Under the pieces are notes generated by a model. It had not been told where the DNA came from. It saw only the letters and a list, made by a program, of their open reading frames with translations, and searched no databases. 47,616 bases of DNA from NCBI GenBank assembly GCA_035291545.1, contig DATDRW010000033.1, forward strand, positions 1 through 47,616, in the 5' to 3' direction. Shown here piece after piece: positions 1 through 7,304 of the stretch (position 1 is its first letter; the number at the start of each line of letters is the position of its first letter). The translations under genes were made by a program, and so were the position numbers. The stretch is from UBA11373 sp035291545. Lineage in GTDB: Bacteria > Actinomycetota > Acidimicrobiia > Spongiisociales > UBA11373.

Positions 1-324
1 CGTTCCCGGAGCCTGTACCAACGGCTGGTGAACTCGGGCCGCATGCGCCGGCTCTTCACCGACGACGAGGTTCGCTCTGCAGCCGTCGACCCTCCGGAGG
101 GCACCCGTGCCTGGTTCCGTGGCCGGTGTGTGGAGAAGTACGGTGACGCGATCGTGGCCGCCAACTGGGACTCACTCATCTTCGACGCCGGGGAGGAAGC
201 GTTGAAGCGGGTGCCTATGATGGATCCCCTGCGGGGCACGAGACGGCTGACGGCGGACCTCCTCGACCGCTCACCCAACGCAGCCGATCTCATCCAGGCC
301 CTCGAGGCAGACACCCGGAGGTGA
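1..324 (+). CDS. dop: Dop, Pup deamidase/depupylase (C-terminal part, cut by window start)
   Basis: The frame is open from base 1 to the TGA at 322-324, so only the last ~107 residues are present. Dop deamidates the C-terminal Gln of Pup to Glu and removes Pup from conjugates; it belongs to the carboxylate-amine ligase-like family with PafA. The visible tail resembles the Dop C-terminus as I remember it: TRAWFRGRCVEKYG, NWDSLIFD and MDPLRGTRR correspond to stretches conserved in actinobacterial Dop and distinct from PafA, whose copy lies downstream. Three bases separate its stop from pup, so the two are almost certainly cotranscribed and probably translationally coupled. The active-site N-terminal half is outside the window and cannot be checked. 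Confidence 0.9.
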   Translation, partial: RSRSLYQRLVNSGRMRRLFTDDEVRSAAVDPPEGTRAWFRGRCVEKYGDAIVAANWDSLIFDAGEEALKRVPMMDPLRGTRRLTADLLDRSPNAADLIQALEADTRR

Positions 325-327
325 CAC

Positions 328-522
328 GTGGCCGAACAGGAGCGCAAGCAGACCCGTCGCAGCGACTCGGCGGCTGAGGATGAAGTCGTCGATACGGCAT
401 CGTCGCAGGTGGGAGAGGACCTCACCGAGCGGATCGACGACCTGCTCGACGAGATCGACTCGGTCCTCGAGGAGAATGCCGAAGAGTTCGTGAAGAACTA
501 CGTGCAGAAGGGCGGGCAGTGA
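328..522 (+). CDS. pup: Pup, prokaryotic ubiquitin-like protein
   Basis: A 64-residue acidic, Lys-poor protein with a GTG start, ending in GGQ. Pup is an intrinsically disordered tag that is attached by its C-terminal residue to substrate lysines and recognised by the Mpa/ARC ATPase through a central coiled-coil segment; here the stretch LTERIDDLLDEIDSVLEEN is the expected helix. The terminal Gln means that it must be deamidated by Dop before PafA can ligate it, as in mycobacteria. The penultimate segment EEFVKNYVQKGGQ fits the family closely. It lies between dop and prcB, the classic arrangement, and its TGA overlaps the GTG of prcB (GTGA, 519-522). Confidence 0.97.
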   Translation: MAEQERKQTRRSDSAAEDEVVDTASSQVGEDLTERIDDLLDEIDSVLEENAEEFVKNYVQKGGQ

Positions 523-1313
523 GCCTCGATCCTTCTGACGGGATGCCCCGCGAGGCGATCACACCCGCCGAGAGCTTTACCGCGTTGCTGCGCTCGCGCG
601 GTGTCGATCCGCGCTGGGACCTCCCTACCGGCGTCTCCCCGAGAGAGGCGCCGGAAGGCACGACGGTGCTCGCGTTTCGGTATGCCGACGGGGTGGTGAT
701 GGCCGGCGATCGCAGGGCCACCGCCGGCAACGTGATCGCACATCGCCGGATCCAGAAGGTATTTCCCGCCGACCGGTTCAGCGCCGTTGCGATCTCCGGC
801 ACCGCCGGCATCGCCATCGAGCTCGTGCGCCTCTTCCAGACGGAACTCGAGCACTACGAGAAGCTCGAGGGCCGTCGCTTGACCCTGGTAGGCAAGGCCA
901 ACCATCTGGCGGCCATGGTCCGCGGCCATCTCCCCATGGCCTTCCAGGGGCTCGTGGTGATCCCGATCTTCTGCGGATACGACGAGCAGGAACACATCGG
1001 CAGGCTGTACTCGTACGACGTCGTCGGCGGCTCCTACGAGGAGACCGACTACGCCACAGAGGGGTCGGGGGGCCGCGACGCCCGGCTCTTCCTGCGCACC
1101 GCCTTCACCCCGGACCTCGGAGCGGAGGCCGCCATCGACCTCGCGGTGGCCGCCCTGGTCGCCGCCGCCGAGGAGGACACCGGCACCGGTGGACCCGACC
1201 TACGCCGGGAGATCTACCCAAACGTCGCCACGGTGTCGGCCTCCGGCTACGCCGAGGTGGCCGAGGAACGCGTGGCGGCGGCGGCGCGCCACGCCATGGA
1301 GAGATCCTCATAA
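519..1313 (+). CDS. prcB: Proteasome beta subunit PrcB
   Basis: A 264-residue threonine peptidase of the 20S core. A propeptide of about 47 residues ends in EAPEG, followed by the predicted mature N-terminal nucleophile T48 (TTVLAF). Counting from T1, D17 is D64 in AGDRRAT and K33 is K80 in RIQKVF, so the catalytic triad is complete. ELEHYEKLEG, MVRGHL and TGGPDLRREIYP match mycobacterial PrcB. The GTG start overlaps the pup stop by 4 bp and the gene shares one base with prcA. It assembles with PrcA into the alpha7-beta7-beta7-alpha7 barrel in the cytoplasm and degrades pupylated proteins delivered by an AAA ATPase. No ATPase gene is visible; it would be expected upstream of dop. Confidence 0.97.
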   Translation: MSLDPSDGMPREAITPAESFTALLRSRGVDPRWDLPTGVSPREAPEGTTVLAFRYADGVVMAGDRRATAGNVIAHRRIQKVFPADRFSAVAISGTAGIAIELVRLFQTELEHYEKLEGRRLTLVGKANHLAAMVRGHLPMAFQGLVVIPIFCGYDEQEHIGRLYSYDVVGGSYEETDYATEGSGGRDARLFLRTAFTPDLGAEAAIDLAVAALVAAAEEDTGTGGPDLRREIYPNVATVSASGYAEVAEERVAAAARHAMERSS

Positions 1314-1975
1314 TGATGCCGTTCTACGTGCCCCCCGAGCAGCTGATGAAGGACCGGGCGGAGTTCGCCCGGAAGGGGATCGCACGCGGGAAGTCGCTCG
1401 TCGCCGTCCAGTACCTCGGAGGCATCCTGATCCTCGGCGAGAACCCGAGCGGGACCCTGCAGAAGATCTCCGAGATCTACGACCGGGTCGCCTTTGCCGG
1501 AGTCGGGAAGTACAACGAGTTCGAGCAGCTCCGGATCGGGGGCATTCGCCGCGCCGACCTCACCGGGTACGCCTACTCCCGGGAGGACGTCACCGCCAAG
1601 AGCCTCGCCAACGCCTACGCGCAAACGCTCGGCCACATCTTCACCCAGGACATAAAGCCCTACGAGGTCGAGATCATGGTGGCCGAGGTGGCCGACGACC
1701 CCGCCGACGACCACATCTTCCGGATCACCTACGACGGGACGCTCTACGACGAGCGACGCTTCTCGGCCATCGGGGGAGCCGCCGATGCGCTCATGTCGCA
1801 TCTCGCCGCCTCACACCGGGAGGGTGCCCCATTGGATGAAGCGATCGGCTGGGCGAAGGCGGCGTGCACTGCGGTGATCGACGAGAACGGGCCGGTCGGT
1901 TGGGAGGCTGCCGTGGTGGAGCGCACCGAGCGCCGCCGCGCCTTCCGCCGCCTCGACCATTCGGTGATCGGCTAA
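1313..1975 (+). CDS. prcA: Proteasome alpha subunit PrcA
   Basis: A 220-residue, non-catalytic outer-ring subunit. The N-terminus MPFYVPPEQLMKDRAEFARKG is the gating segment plus helix H0, followed by KGIARGKSLVAV and ENPSGTLQKISEIYDRV, highly characteristic of PrcA. The start is ATGATG at 1313; the first ATG overlaps the prcB stop by one base and either ATG would serve. The protein ends soon after RRAFRRL, so it lacks the longer acidic C-terminal tail of mycobacterial PrcA (about 248 residues). No HbYX-type activator motif is expected here, since that belongs to the ATPase partner. It is the last gene of the dop-pup-prcB-prcA run; pafA has its own promoter beyond a convergent gene. Confidence 0.97.
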   Translation: MMPFYVPPEQLMKDRAEFARKGIARGKSLVAVQYLGGILILGENPSGTLQKISEIYDRVAFAGVGKYNEFEQLRIGGIRRADLTGYAYSREDVTAKSLANAYAQTLGHIFTQDIKPYEVEIMVAEVADDPADDHIFRITYDGTLYDERRFSAIGGAADALMSHLAASHREGAPLDEAIGWAKAACTAVIDENGPVGWEAAVVERTERRRAFRRLDHSVIG

Positions 1976-1980
1976 TACCC

Positions 1981-1992
1981 CGTCACGTGACG
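1981..1992. repeat. Perfect 12-bp palindrome behind prcA
   Basis: CGTCACGTGACG begins 6 bases after the prcA stop and is identical to its own reverse complement. A partial direct copy (GTGACGTG) follows within 15 bp. A protein-binding site or a short folding element at the 3' end of the proteasome transcript are both possible; it lacks the loop and U-tract of a normal terminator. Confidence 0.4.
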
Positions 1993-2132
1993 TTGGTGAC
2001 GTGCAGGCGAGCCGGCGGCGTCATACGACGAGGACTCACGACGAAGGCACACTCGACCGTGTGTTGAGGAGGAGGACTAGCCGGGGGCGTCGGGGGCCGT
2101 CGTGCCCGCGGCCAACGTCGCGTGACGGGGCA

Positions 2133-2489
2133 CTACGAGACCCGCATCAGCATCCGCACCACAGCGTCGACCAGGATCACGAGGACGACCAGGGCGAGGA
2201 TCCGCATCGGGAGCGACCCCGGATCGGCGACGGCACCGCGTCGGTCGGCGAGCACGAGGGTCTGGTCGATCTCGGCGGCCGTGAGCACCTCCACCGCGTC
2301 GTCGACCGTCGAACCAGGGACCCAGATGTCGGTTACCGCCCAGTCGCCGACCGACATCACGTACGGCCCGAGTGCCTCTCCGTGGAGCCGCGTGGGGATA
2401 CCGGCCGATTCGAGGAGCGCGGCGCAAATCCGGGCCGTCGCCGGGTCGCCGACCGAGGCCACCTTCACGTAGGCGTCTCCGTCGCTCAT
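2133..2489 (-). CDS. DUF2007-type small membrane-anchored protein
   Basis: A 118-residue protein on the opposite strand between prcA and pafA. The N-terminal ~80 residues (YVKVASVGDPATARICAALL, then ESAGIPTRLHGE and DIWVPGSTVDDAVEVL) have the pattern of the DUF2007 putative signal-transducing domain, a small ferredoxin-like fold of unknown function. The C-terminus holds one hydrophobic helix (ILALVVLVILVDAVVRML), so the domain should sit on the cytoplasmic face of the membrane. I chose the ATG at 2489, not an upstream one at 2522, because a TACGAT -10 element lies 6 nt before it, as for many genes here. It is divergent from pafA. Its function is not known. Confidence 0.7.
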   Translation of the reverse strand: MSDGDAYVKVASVGDPATARICAALLESAGIPTRLHGEALGPYVMSVGDWAVTDIWVPGSTVDDAVEVLTAAEIDQTLVLADRRGAVADPGSLPMRILALVVLVILVDAVVRMLMRVS

Positions 2490-2495
2490 TGCAGG

Positions 2496-2501
2496 ATCGT
2501 A
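2496..2501 (-). promoter_or_regulatory. -10 element for the DUF2007 gene (leaderless)
   Basis: On the minus strand TACGAT stands 6 nt before the ATG at 2489, so transcription should begin at or next to the A of the start codon. No Shine-Dalgarno sequence is possible in that space. Confidence 0.55.
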
Positions 2502-2542
2502 CCCAGGTGTTGGGAAGGACACCGCAACTCCGCCGGTGCCGG

Positions 2543-2548
2543 TACGCT
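2543..2548 (+). promoter_or_regulatory. -10 element for pafA (leaderless)
   Basis: TACGCT lies 6 nt before the ATG at 2555. Together with the minus-strand hexamer at 2496-2501 it forms a compact divergent promoter of about 65 bp. Confidence 0.55.
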
Positions 2549-2554
2549 CGCCGC

Positions 2555-3910
2555 ATGGAGCGGCGCATCTTCGGCATGGAGAACGAGTACGGCGTCACCT
2601 GCACCCTGCGCGGGCAACGCCGGCTGTCTCCCGACGAGGTCGCCCGTTACCTGTTCCGCCGGGTCGTCTCGTGGGGACGCTCGTCGAACGTCTTCCTCGA
2701 GAACGGCGCCCGCCTCTACCTCGATGTCGGAAGCCACCCGGAGTACGCCACCCCCGAATGCGACAGCCTGTACGACCTCGTCGCCCACGACAAGGCGGGC
2801 GAGCGCGTGCTCGAGGGCCTCGTCCAGTCCGCCGAGCAGCGTCTCGAGGAGGAGGGGATCCGGGGCGAGGTGTATCTCTTCAAGAACAACACGGACTCGG
2901 CCGGCAACTCCTACGGCTGCCACGAGAACTACCTGGTGAGCCGGCAGGCCGACTTTCAGCGGATCATCGACACCCTCATCCCGTTCTTCGTCACTCGCCA
3001 GGTGTACGCCGGTGCCGGCAAGCTCCTGCAGACGGCGCGGGGGACGGTGTTCTCCCTTGCCCAGCGCGCGGAGCACATCTGGGAGGGAGTCTCCTCGGCG
3101 ACCACCCGCAGCCGCCCGATCATCAATACCCGCGACGAGCCCCACGCAGATGCCGAGCGCTACCGGCGACTCCACGTGATCGCCGGTGACTCCAACATGT
3201 CGGAGTATGTCTCCTACGTGAAGGTCGGAGCCACCGTCGCCCTGTTGCAGATGCTGGAGGACGACGTCGTCTTCCGCGACCTGACCCTCGAGAATCCCAT
3301 CCGGGCGATCCGTGAGATCTCGCACGACGTCACTTGCCGCCGCCGGGTGCGCCTGGCCAACGGTCGCGAGCTGTCAGCACTGGACATCCAGTGGGAGTAC
3401 CTCGAGCGGGTGATGCGGTTTGCCCGGACACCCGGCTTTCCGCCGCAGGTACTGTCGGCGGTGGCGATGTGGGAACACCTGCTCACCGGCCTGGAGAAGG
3501 ATCCCCTGTCGCTGCGACGGGAATGCGACTGGGTGATGAAGCAGCACCTCATCGAGGAGTACGCCGCGGGTCGCAGGCTCCCGCTGAGCGACCCCCGCCT
3601 GGCGATGCTGGACCTGGCGTACCACGACGTGTCCCGGGAGCGGGGCCTGTACTACCTGCTCGAACGGAGGGGCATGATGGATCGGGTCGTCACCGACGAG
3701 GACGTCAACCGGGCGCTCGTCCATCCCCCGCAGACCACCCGGGCCCGCCTCCGCGGTGAATTCATCAAGGCGGCCAAGGAGCGCAACCGCGACTTCACGG
3801 TCGACTGGGTACACCTCAAGCTCAACGACCAGGCACAGCGCACGGTGCTGTGCAAGGACCCCTTCCGCGCGGTCGACGACCGGGTGGACAAACTCATCGC
3901 TTCGCTCTGA
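2555..3910 (+). CDS. pafA: PafA, Pup-protein ligase
   Basis: A 451-residue ligase that uses ATP to activate the C-terminal Glu of deamidated Pup and forms an isopeptide bond with substrate Lys. The N-terminus MERRIFGMENEYGVTC holds the metal-binding Glu E9, and LYLDVGSHPEYATPECDSL holds D57, equivalent to the catalytic Asp of mycobacterial PafA. LFKNNTDSAGNSYGCHENY, TTRSRPIINTRDEPHADAE and the C-terminal DWVHLKLNDQAQRTVLCKDP are all present at normal spacing and the length equals that of the family. The open frame extends upstream, but ATG 2555 matches the family N-terminus and follows the -10 element. It is transcribed alone, separated from the proteasome genes by the minus-strand DUF2007 gene. 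Confidence 0.97.
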   Translation: MERRIFGMENEYGVTCTLRGQRRLSPDEVARYLFRRVVSWGRSSNVFLENGARLYLDVGSHPEYATPECDSLYDLVAHDKAGERVLEGLVQSAEQRLEEEGIRGEVYLFKNNTDSAGNSYGCHENYLVSRQADFQRIIDTLIPFFVTRQVYAGAGKLLQTARGTVFSLAQRAEHIWEGVSSATTRSRPIINTRDEPHADAERYRRLHVIAGDSNMSEYVSYVKVGATVALLQMLEDDVVFRDLTLENPIRAIREISHDVTCRRRVRLANGRELSALDIQWEYLERVMRFARTPGFPPQVLSAVAMWEHLLTGLEKDPLSLRRECDWVMKQHLIEEYAAGRRLPLSDPRLAMLDLAYHDVSRERGLYYLLERRGMMDRVVTDEDVNRALVHPPQTTRARLRGEFIKAAKERNRDFTVDWVHLKLNDQAQRTVLCKDPFRAVDDRVDKLIASL

Positions 3911-3931
3911 GAAGGCGCCAGGCTCGAGGCT

Positions 3932-3993
3932 CCAGGCACCAGATCCGAGTCCCGCCGATCGCTCTTCTCTGGTACCTGGTGCCTGGTGCCTGG
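3932..3993. repeat. Extragenic inverted and tandem repeat between pafA and pafB
   Basis: CCAGGCACCAG at 3932-3942 is the exact reverse complement of CTGGTGCCTGG at 3976-3986, and the right arm is repeated in tandem with a 7-bp period (second copy 3983-3993), followed by further GGCACC/GTGCC echoes to about 4004. The DNA between the arms is ordinary. It could end the pafA transcript or be a member of a dispersed extragenic palindromic family; only one copy is visible here. Confidence 0.5.
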
Positions 3994-4034
3994 CACCTCG
4001 TGCCTCACGGCTTCCCGCCTGATCGCTCTGCGGA

Positions 4035-4040
4035 TACGCT
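4035..4040 (+). promoter_or_regulatory. -10 element for pafB-pafC
   Basis: TACGCT ends 9 nt before the ATG at 4050, giving at most a leader of a few bases. The hexamer equals the one before pafA. Confidence 0.45.
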
Positions 4041-4049
4041 TGGCGCCAC

Positions 4050-4970
4050 ATGCAACGCGTGATCGAACGCATCCTCAACCTCCTGGCGTTCCTCCTCACC
4101 GTGGGCCGTCCGGTGACGGCCGACGAGATCCGCCATACGGTGGCGGGCTACGACCAGGAGACCGACGAGGCGTTCCGCCGCACCTTCGAGCGTGACAAGG
4201 ACCTGCTGCGCACGCTCGGTGTGCCGCTGCGCATGGACTTCACCGACCGCTGGCAGGTGGAGCAGGGATACGTGGTGCGCCCCGACGAATACGCCCTTCC
4301 CGATCCGGGGCTGACCGACGATGAGCGCACCGCCCTGTGGCTCGCCTCCCGAATGGCGCGCCTCGGTGGGGAGAGTGCGTCGCCGTCTGCGATCTTCAAG
4401 CTCGGCGGGGCGCCGGCGGCGGCATCGGGGGATCCGCTCGGCGCCGAGCTCGGGGCCGATGCCGCCACCCTGGGTTCGCTGTTCGCCGCCGTCGTCGAGC
4501 GGCGCACGATCGCGTTCCGGTACCGCGACAATGACCGCACTACCGCACCGCTCGGGCTGGTCCACCGCATGGGGCACTGGTACCTGGTGGGGGGCGTCGG
4601 GGACGAGACGAGGACCTTCCGCGTCGACCGGATCTCGGACCTGGTGGTCGACGAGGTCAAGGGCGCGTTCATCCGGCCGCCGGGGTTCCGTGCTGCCGAC
4701 GGGTTCCCCGAGGCTCCGTGGGAGGCCGGGTCCGAAGACGTCGAGGCAGTGGTCCGCTTCGATGCGTCGGTGGCGTGGTGGGCCCGTCGTCAGCTCGGGT
4801 CGCGGGCCGAAATGACGGAGCACCGCGACGGCTCCCTCACCGCCCGAATCCGGGTCGCCTCGCCCGAGGCGCTCATCGGCTGGCTGATCGGGTTCGAGGA
4901 TGGTGCGGTGCTGGAGCGGCCGGCGCATCTACGGAATCGGTTCATCGCCCACATGGGGGCGGGATCGTGA
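4050..4970 (+). CDS. pafB: PafB, WYL-domain transcriptional regulator
   Basis: A 306-residue regulator with an N-terminal winged helix-turn-helix (residues ~1-65; RVIERILNLLAFLLTVGRPV, TADEIRHTVAGY) and a WYL domain around residues 140-215, seen in TIAFRYRD, GHWYLVGG and RTFRVDRIS, followed by a WCX extension. PafB and PafC form a heterodimer that, in mycobacteria, activates the LexA-independent DNA-damage response with sigma-70 RNA polymerase; the WYL domains are thought to sense a DNA-damage-derived nucleic-acid ligand. Despite the neighbourhood it is not needed for pupylation itself. Its TGA overlaps the pafC GTG by 4 bp, consistent with equal synthesis of the two subunits. Confidence 0.93.
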   Translation: MQRVIERILNLLAFLLTVGRPVTADEIRHTVAGYDQETDEAFRRTFERDKDLLRTLGVPLRMDFTDRWQVEQGYVVRPDEYALPDPGLTDDERTALWLASRMARLGGESASPSAIFKLGGAPAAASGDPLGAELGADAATLGSLFAAVVERRTIAFRYRDNDRTTAPLGLVHRMGHWYLVGGVGDETRTFRVDRISDLVVDEVKGAFIRPPGFRAADGFPEAPWEAGSEDVEAVVRFDASVAWWARRQLGSRAEMTEHRDGSLTARIRVASPEALIGWLIGFEDGAVLERPAHLRNRFIAHMGAGS

Positions 4971-5902
4971 GCAGCGCCCGTACCGCCGAGCGGCTCGCCC
5001 GGATCCTGGCGATGGTTCCGTGGGTGATCGCCCACCCGGGAGCGCAGGTCGATGAGGTGTGTCGGCGCTTCGGATACGACCGCGACGACCTGGTCCGCGA
5101 CCTGAACCTCGTGTTCGTCTGCGGCCTTCCCGGGTACGGGCCGGGTGACCTGATGGAGGCGTACCTCGACGACGACGAGGTGGTCATCGACATGGCGGAC
5201 TACTTCGCACGCCCGGTGAAGCTGACCGCGGTCGAGGCACTGATGATGCTCGCCGGCGGGATGGCGATCCTGTCCTCCGGGACCGCCGACCGCGCCCTGG
5301 AGAGCGCCGTCGCCAAGCTCACCGCCGTCCTCCTCCCCGAGGAAGGGATCGTCGATGTGGATCTCGGAGCCGAGCCGGGTCCGGTGGCGTTGCTCAGGGC
5401 CGCGGCTGGGGCAGGCGACGTGGTCGGCATCGAGTATGTCGCCATTGCCTCGGGGGAGACGACGGTGCGGGAAATCGAGCCGTGGCGGGTGTTCGCCGCC
5501 CTCGGGAACTGGTACGTGACCGCGCACTGCCGCCTGGCAATGGGCGAGCGCATCTTTCGCGTCGATCGAATCCGCAGTGCGGCACCGACCGGCGACCGGT
5601 TCGAGCCCCCGCAGGACCGTCCGCCGGCAGGGGTGCGATACGTCCCCGGGGTGGACGACACCGTGGTTCGGATCTCGCTCGACGCCACCGCACGCTGGGT
5701 GACGGATTACTACCCGGTTCGCGAGATCGCCCGGGATGCAGCCGGCACCGTGGTGGAGTTCAGCGCCTCCGATCCCGCGGTGGTCGCCCGCCTGCTACTC
5801 CGCCTCGGCAGCGCCGCACAATTGCTCGACGGCGGCGATGCGGCCGAGGTCCGCTCTGCGATCGAAGATCTGCGATCTCGCGTGCTCGCGCGGTACCGGT
5901 GA
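4967..5902 (+). CDS. pafC: PafC, WYL-domain transcriptional regulator
   Basis: A 311-residue partner of PafB with the same layout: an N-terminal helix-turn-helix (ERLARILAMVPWVIAHPGAQ), a WYL domain (VGIEYVAI, GNWYVTAHCR, ERIFRVDRIR) and a C-terminal WCX part (TARWVTDYYPV). The N-terminus is the shorter PafC-type winged helix. The start is GTG at 4967, coupled to pafB by GTGA; the frame is open further upstream inside pafB, but that part reads as unrelated low-complexity sequence. recN, a typical damage-repair gene, lies in this window, but I saw no convincing PafBC-type promoter (TTGTC... with TANNNT) in front of it. Confidence 0.92.
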   Translation: MSSARTAERLARILAMVPWVIAHPGAQVDEVCRRFGYDRDDLVRDLNLVFVCGLPGYGPGDLMEAYLDDDEVVIDMADYFARPVKLTAVEALMMLAGGMAILSSGTADRALESAVAKLTAVLLPEEGIVDVDLGAEPGPVALLRAAAGAGDVVGIEYVAIASGETTVREIEPWRVFAALGNWYVTAHCRLAMGERIFRVDRIRSAAPTGDRFEPPQDRPPAGVRYVPGVDDTVVRISLDATARWVTDYYPVREIARDAAGTVVEFSASDPAVVARLLLRLGSAAQLLDGGDAAEVRSAIEDLRSRVLARYR

Positions 5903-5988
5903 CTACACGGGAATTGGTCATTCAGGGGCGGCGAGGGTGTCCCGATAGGTTGGGGAACACCCGCTCAGGACCCGGAGAGACAGCCCTC

Positions 5989-6276
5989 ATGACCACGATT
6001 CGCACAACCTGCTCCCTCTGCGGTGAGGTCGAGCTGCTGCCCGGGGAACTGAGTCTCGAGCTGACCGCTCTCAGCGGAACCGGCATGTACCTCTTCGACT
6101 GCCCATCGTGCGGGGATCCGCAGCGCCGGCCGGCGAACCACCGAGTGGTCTCGATCCTGCTGGCCACCGGGGTGGCCTATCAGGTGGTCGACGATTCCGA
6201 CCGGATCACCGAGGGCGAGATCTCCCGCTTCGCCGCTGCGCTCGACTCCGGGAACTGGATCGATCAGCTGCGCTGA
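5989..6276 (+). CDS. Small putative zinc-binding protein, function unknown
   Basis: A 95-residue protein with two Cys pairs, C8/C11 (TCSLCGEVE) and C38/C41 (DCPSCGDPQ), an arrangement typical of a zinc ribbon, followed by a helical acidic C-terminal half with DSDRITEGEISRFAAAL. I do not recognise a named family. The ATG at 5989 has a purine-rich CGGAGAGA about 10 nt upstream and a TAGGTT hexamer at 5946-5951, so it probably has its own leadered transcript separate from pafC. It could be a regulator or an RNA-associated protein, but nothing in the sequence decides this. Confidence 0.65.
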   Translation: MTTIRTTCSLCGEVELLPGELSLELTALSGTGMYLFDCPSCGDPQRRPANHRVVSILLATGVAYQVVDDSDRITEGEISRFAAALDSGNWIDQLR

Positions 6277-6309
6277 GCGCGCATCAATAGGTCGCCTCCG
6301 CTCCCCATC

Positions 6310-6315
6310 TACCAT
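6310..6315 (+). promoter_or_regulatory. -10 element for tatA-tatC-helY (leaderless)
   Basis: TACCAT stands 6 nt before the GTG at 6322, so a leaderless mRNA is predicted for the Tat operon. Confidence 0.5.
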
Positions 6316-6321
6316 CGGCGC

Positions 6322-6588
6322 GTGTTCAGCGTCAGTCCCGCTGAGGTCCTCACCATCGCCGTCGTGGCTCTCGTCATCTTTGGGCCCCGGCGGCTGCCCG
6401 AGCTCTCCCGCAAGGCCGGAAGAGTCCTGCGGGAGTTGAAGGACACGGCCGAGGACCTGCGCCGCGGTCTCGAGCGAGAGATCGGGCCTGACTCCGACCT
6501 GGGTCAGGTGCGCCGGGAGATGCGATCGACGCTCGGGCCAACCGACGGGCCGCCTCCCGCCCCGGCACCCTCCGACGGGGAACCGTGA
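6322..6588 (+). CDS. tatA: Tat translocase subunit TatA/TatB
   Basis: An 88-residue protein with one N-terminal transmembrane helix (VLTIAVVALVIFGPRRLPEL), the FGP hinge and then an amphipathic helix (SRKAGRVLRELKDTAEDL) and a Pro-rich tail. This is the TatA/B layout; these proteins form the pore and receptor parts of the twin-arginine pathway that exports folded proteins. Glu at residue 8 before the helix is the TatB-like feature, so it may act as TatB, or serve both roles. No second TatA-like gene is in the window. It starts at GTG 6322 behind a leaderless-type promoter, and its TGA overlaps the start of tatC. Confidence 0.88.
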   Translation: MFSVSPAEVLTIAVVALVIFGPRRLPELSRKAGRVLRELKDTAEDLRRGLEREIGPDSDLGQVRREMRSTLGPTDGPPPAPAPSDGEP

Positions 6589-7304
6589 TGACGGAGGGTG
6601 CCGCCAGGCCCATCACCGCCCACCTCGAGGAACTGCGCTCACGCATCGTCAAGGCGGGACTGGCGCTCCTCGTCGGCTCGATCGTCGCATTCCTCTACCG
6701 CAACGCGATCTTCGATCTCATCGTCGAACCCTACGAGCGCGTAGCAGCCGATCGTCATCTCGTCTTCTTCCGCCCCACGGAGGCCTTCTCGCTCTTCATG
6801 CGCCTTTCGCTGTTCGGTGGATTCGTGCTGGCCAGCCCGGTGGTGCTGTGGCAGCTGTGGGCCTTCGTTTCTCCTGCGCTGTCCCATCGCGAAAAGCGAT
6901 ACGTCGTCCCGATCGTGTCCGCACTCGCCGTCCTCTTCCTCGGGGGAATCGCCTTCGGGTACTGGTCGCTGGAGCGCGGTCTCGCGTTCCTGATCGACTT
7001 CGGGGGTGATTCGCTCGAGCCGACCATCGGCGGGGACTACTACCTCTCGTTTGCATTCCGTTTCCTGCTCGTGTTCGGCATCGCCTTCGAGTTCCCCGTC
7101 TTTCTCTACGCCCTCGCCCTGGCGGGCGTCGTGGGCTGGCGCCGCCTCGCGTCGGGGCGCCGGTGGGCGGTGCTCGGCATCGTCACGGTCGGCGCAGTGG
7201 TCACGCCCAGCGGCGACCCGCTCACCCTCCTGTTGCTCTCGGTCCCGCTCTACGTGCTCTATGAGGCGACGATCTGGATCGTCCGCTTCACCGTTCGCCG
7301 GTGA
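6588..7304 (+). CDS. tatC: Tat translocase subunit TatC
   Basis: A 238-residue six-helix membrane protein that recognises the twin-arginine signal peptide. The diagnostic N-terminal HLEELRSRI, the FRPTEAFSLFMRLSLFGG loop and SPVVLWQLWAFVSPAL are all present, with VVTPSGDPLTLLLLSVPLY near the end. I chose ATG 6588 because GGGGA at 6577-6581 is well spaced for it; GTG 6585 immediately before is an alternative that adds one residue. It overlaps tatA by one base and helY by 4 bp. The same order, Tat genes followed by helY, is known in mycobacteria, so the arrangement is ancestral rather than local. Confidence 0.96.
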   Translation: MTEGAARPITAHLEELRSRIVKAGLALLVGSIVAFLYRNAIFDLIVEPYERVAADRHLVFFRPTEAFSLFMRLSLFGGFVLASPVVLWQLWAFVSPALSHREKRYVVPIVSALAVLFLGGIAFGYWSLERGLAFLIDFGGDSLEPTIGGDYYLSFAFRFLLVFGIAFEFPVFLYALALAGVVGWRRLASGRRWAVLGIVTVGAVVTPSGDPLTLLLLSVPLYVLYEATIWIVRFTVRR

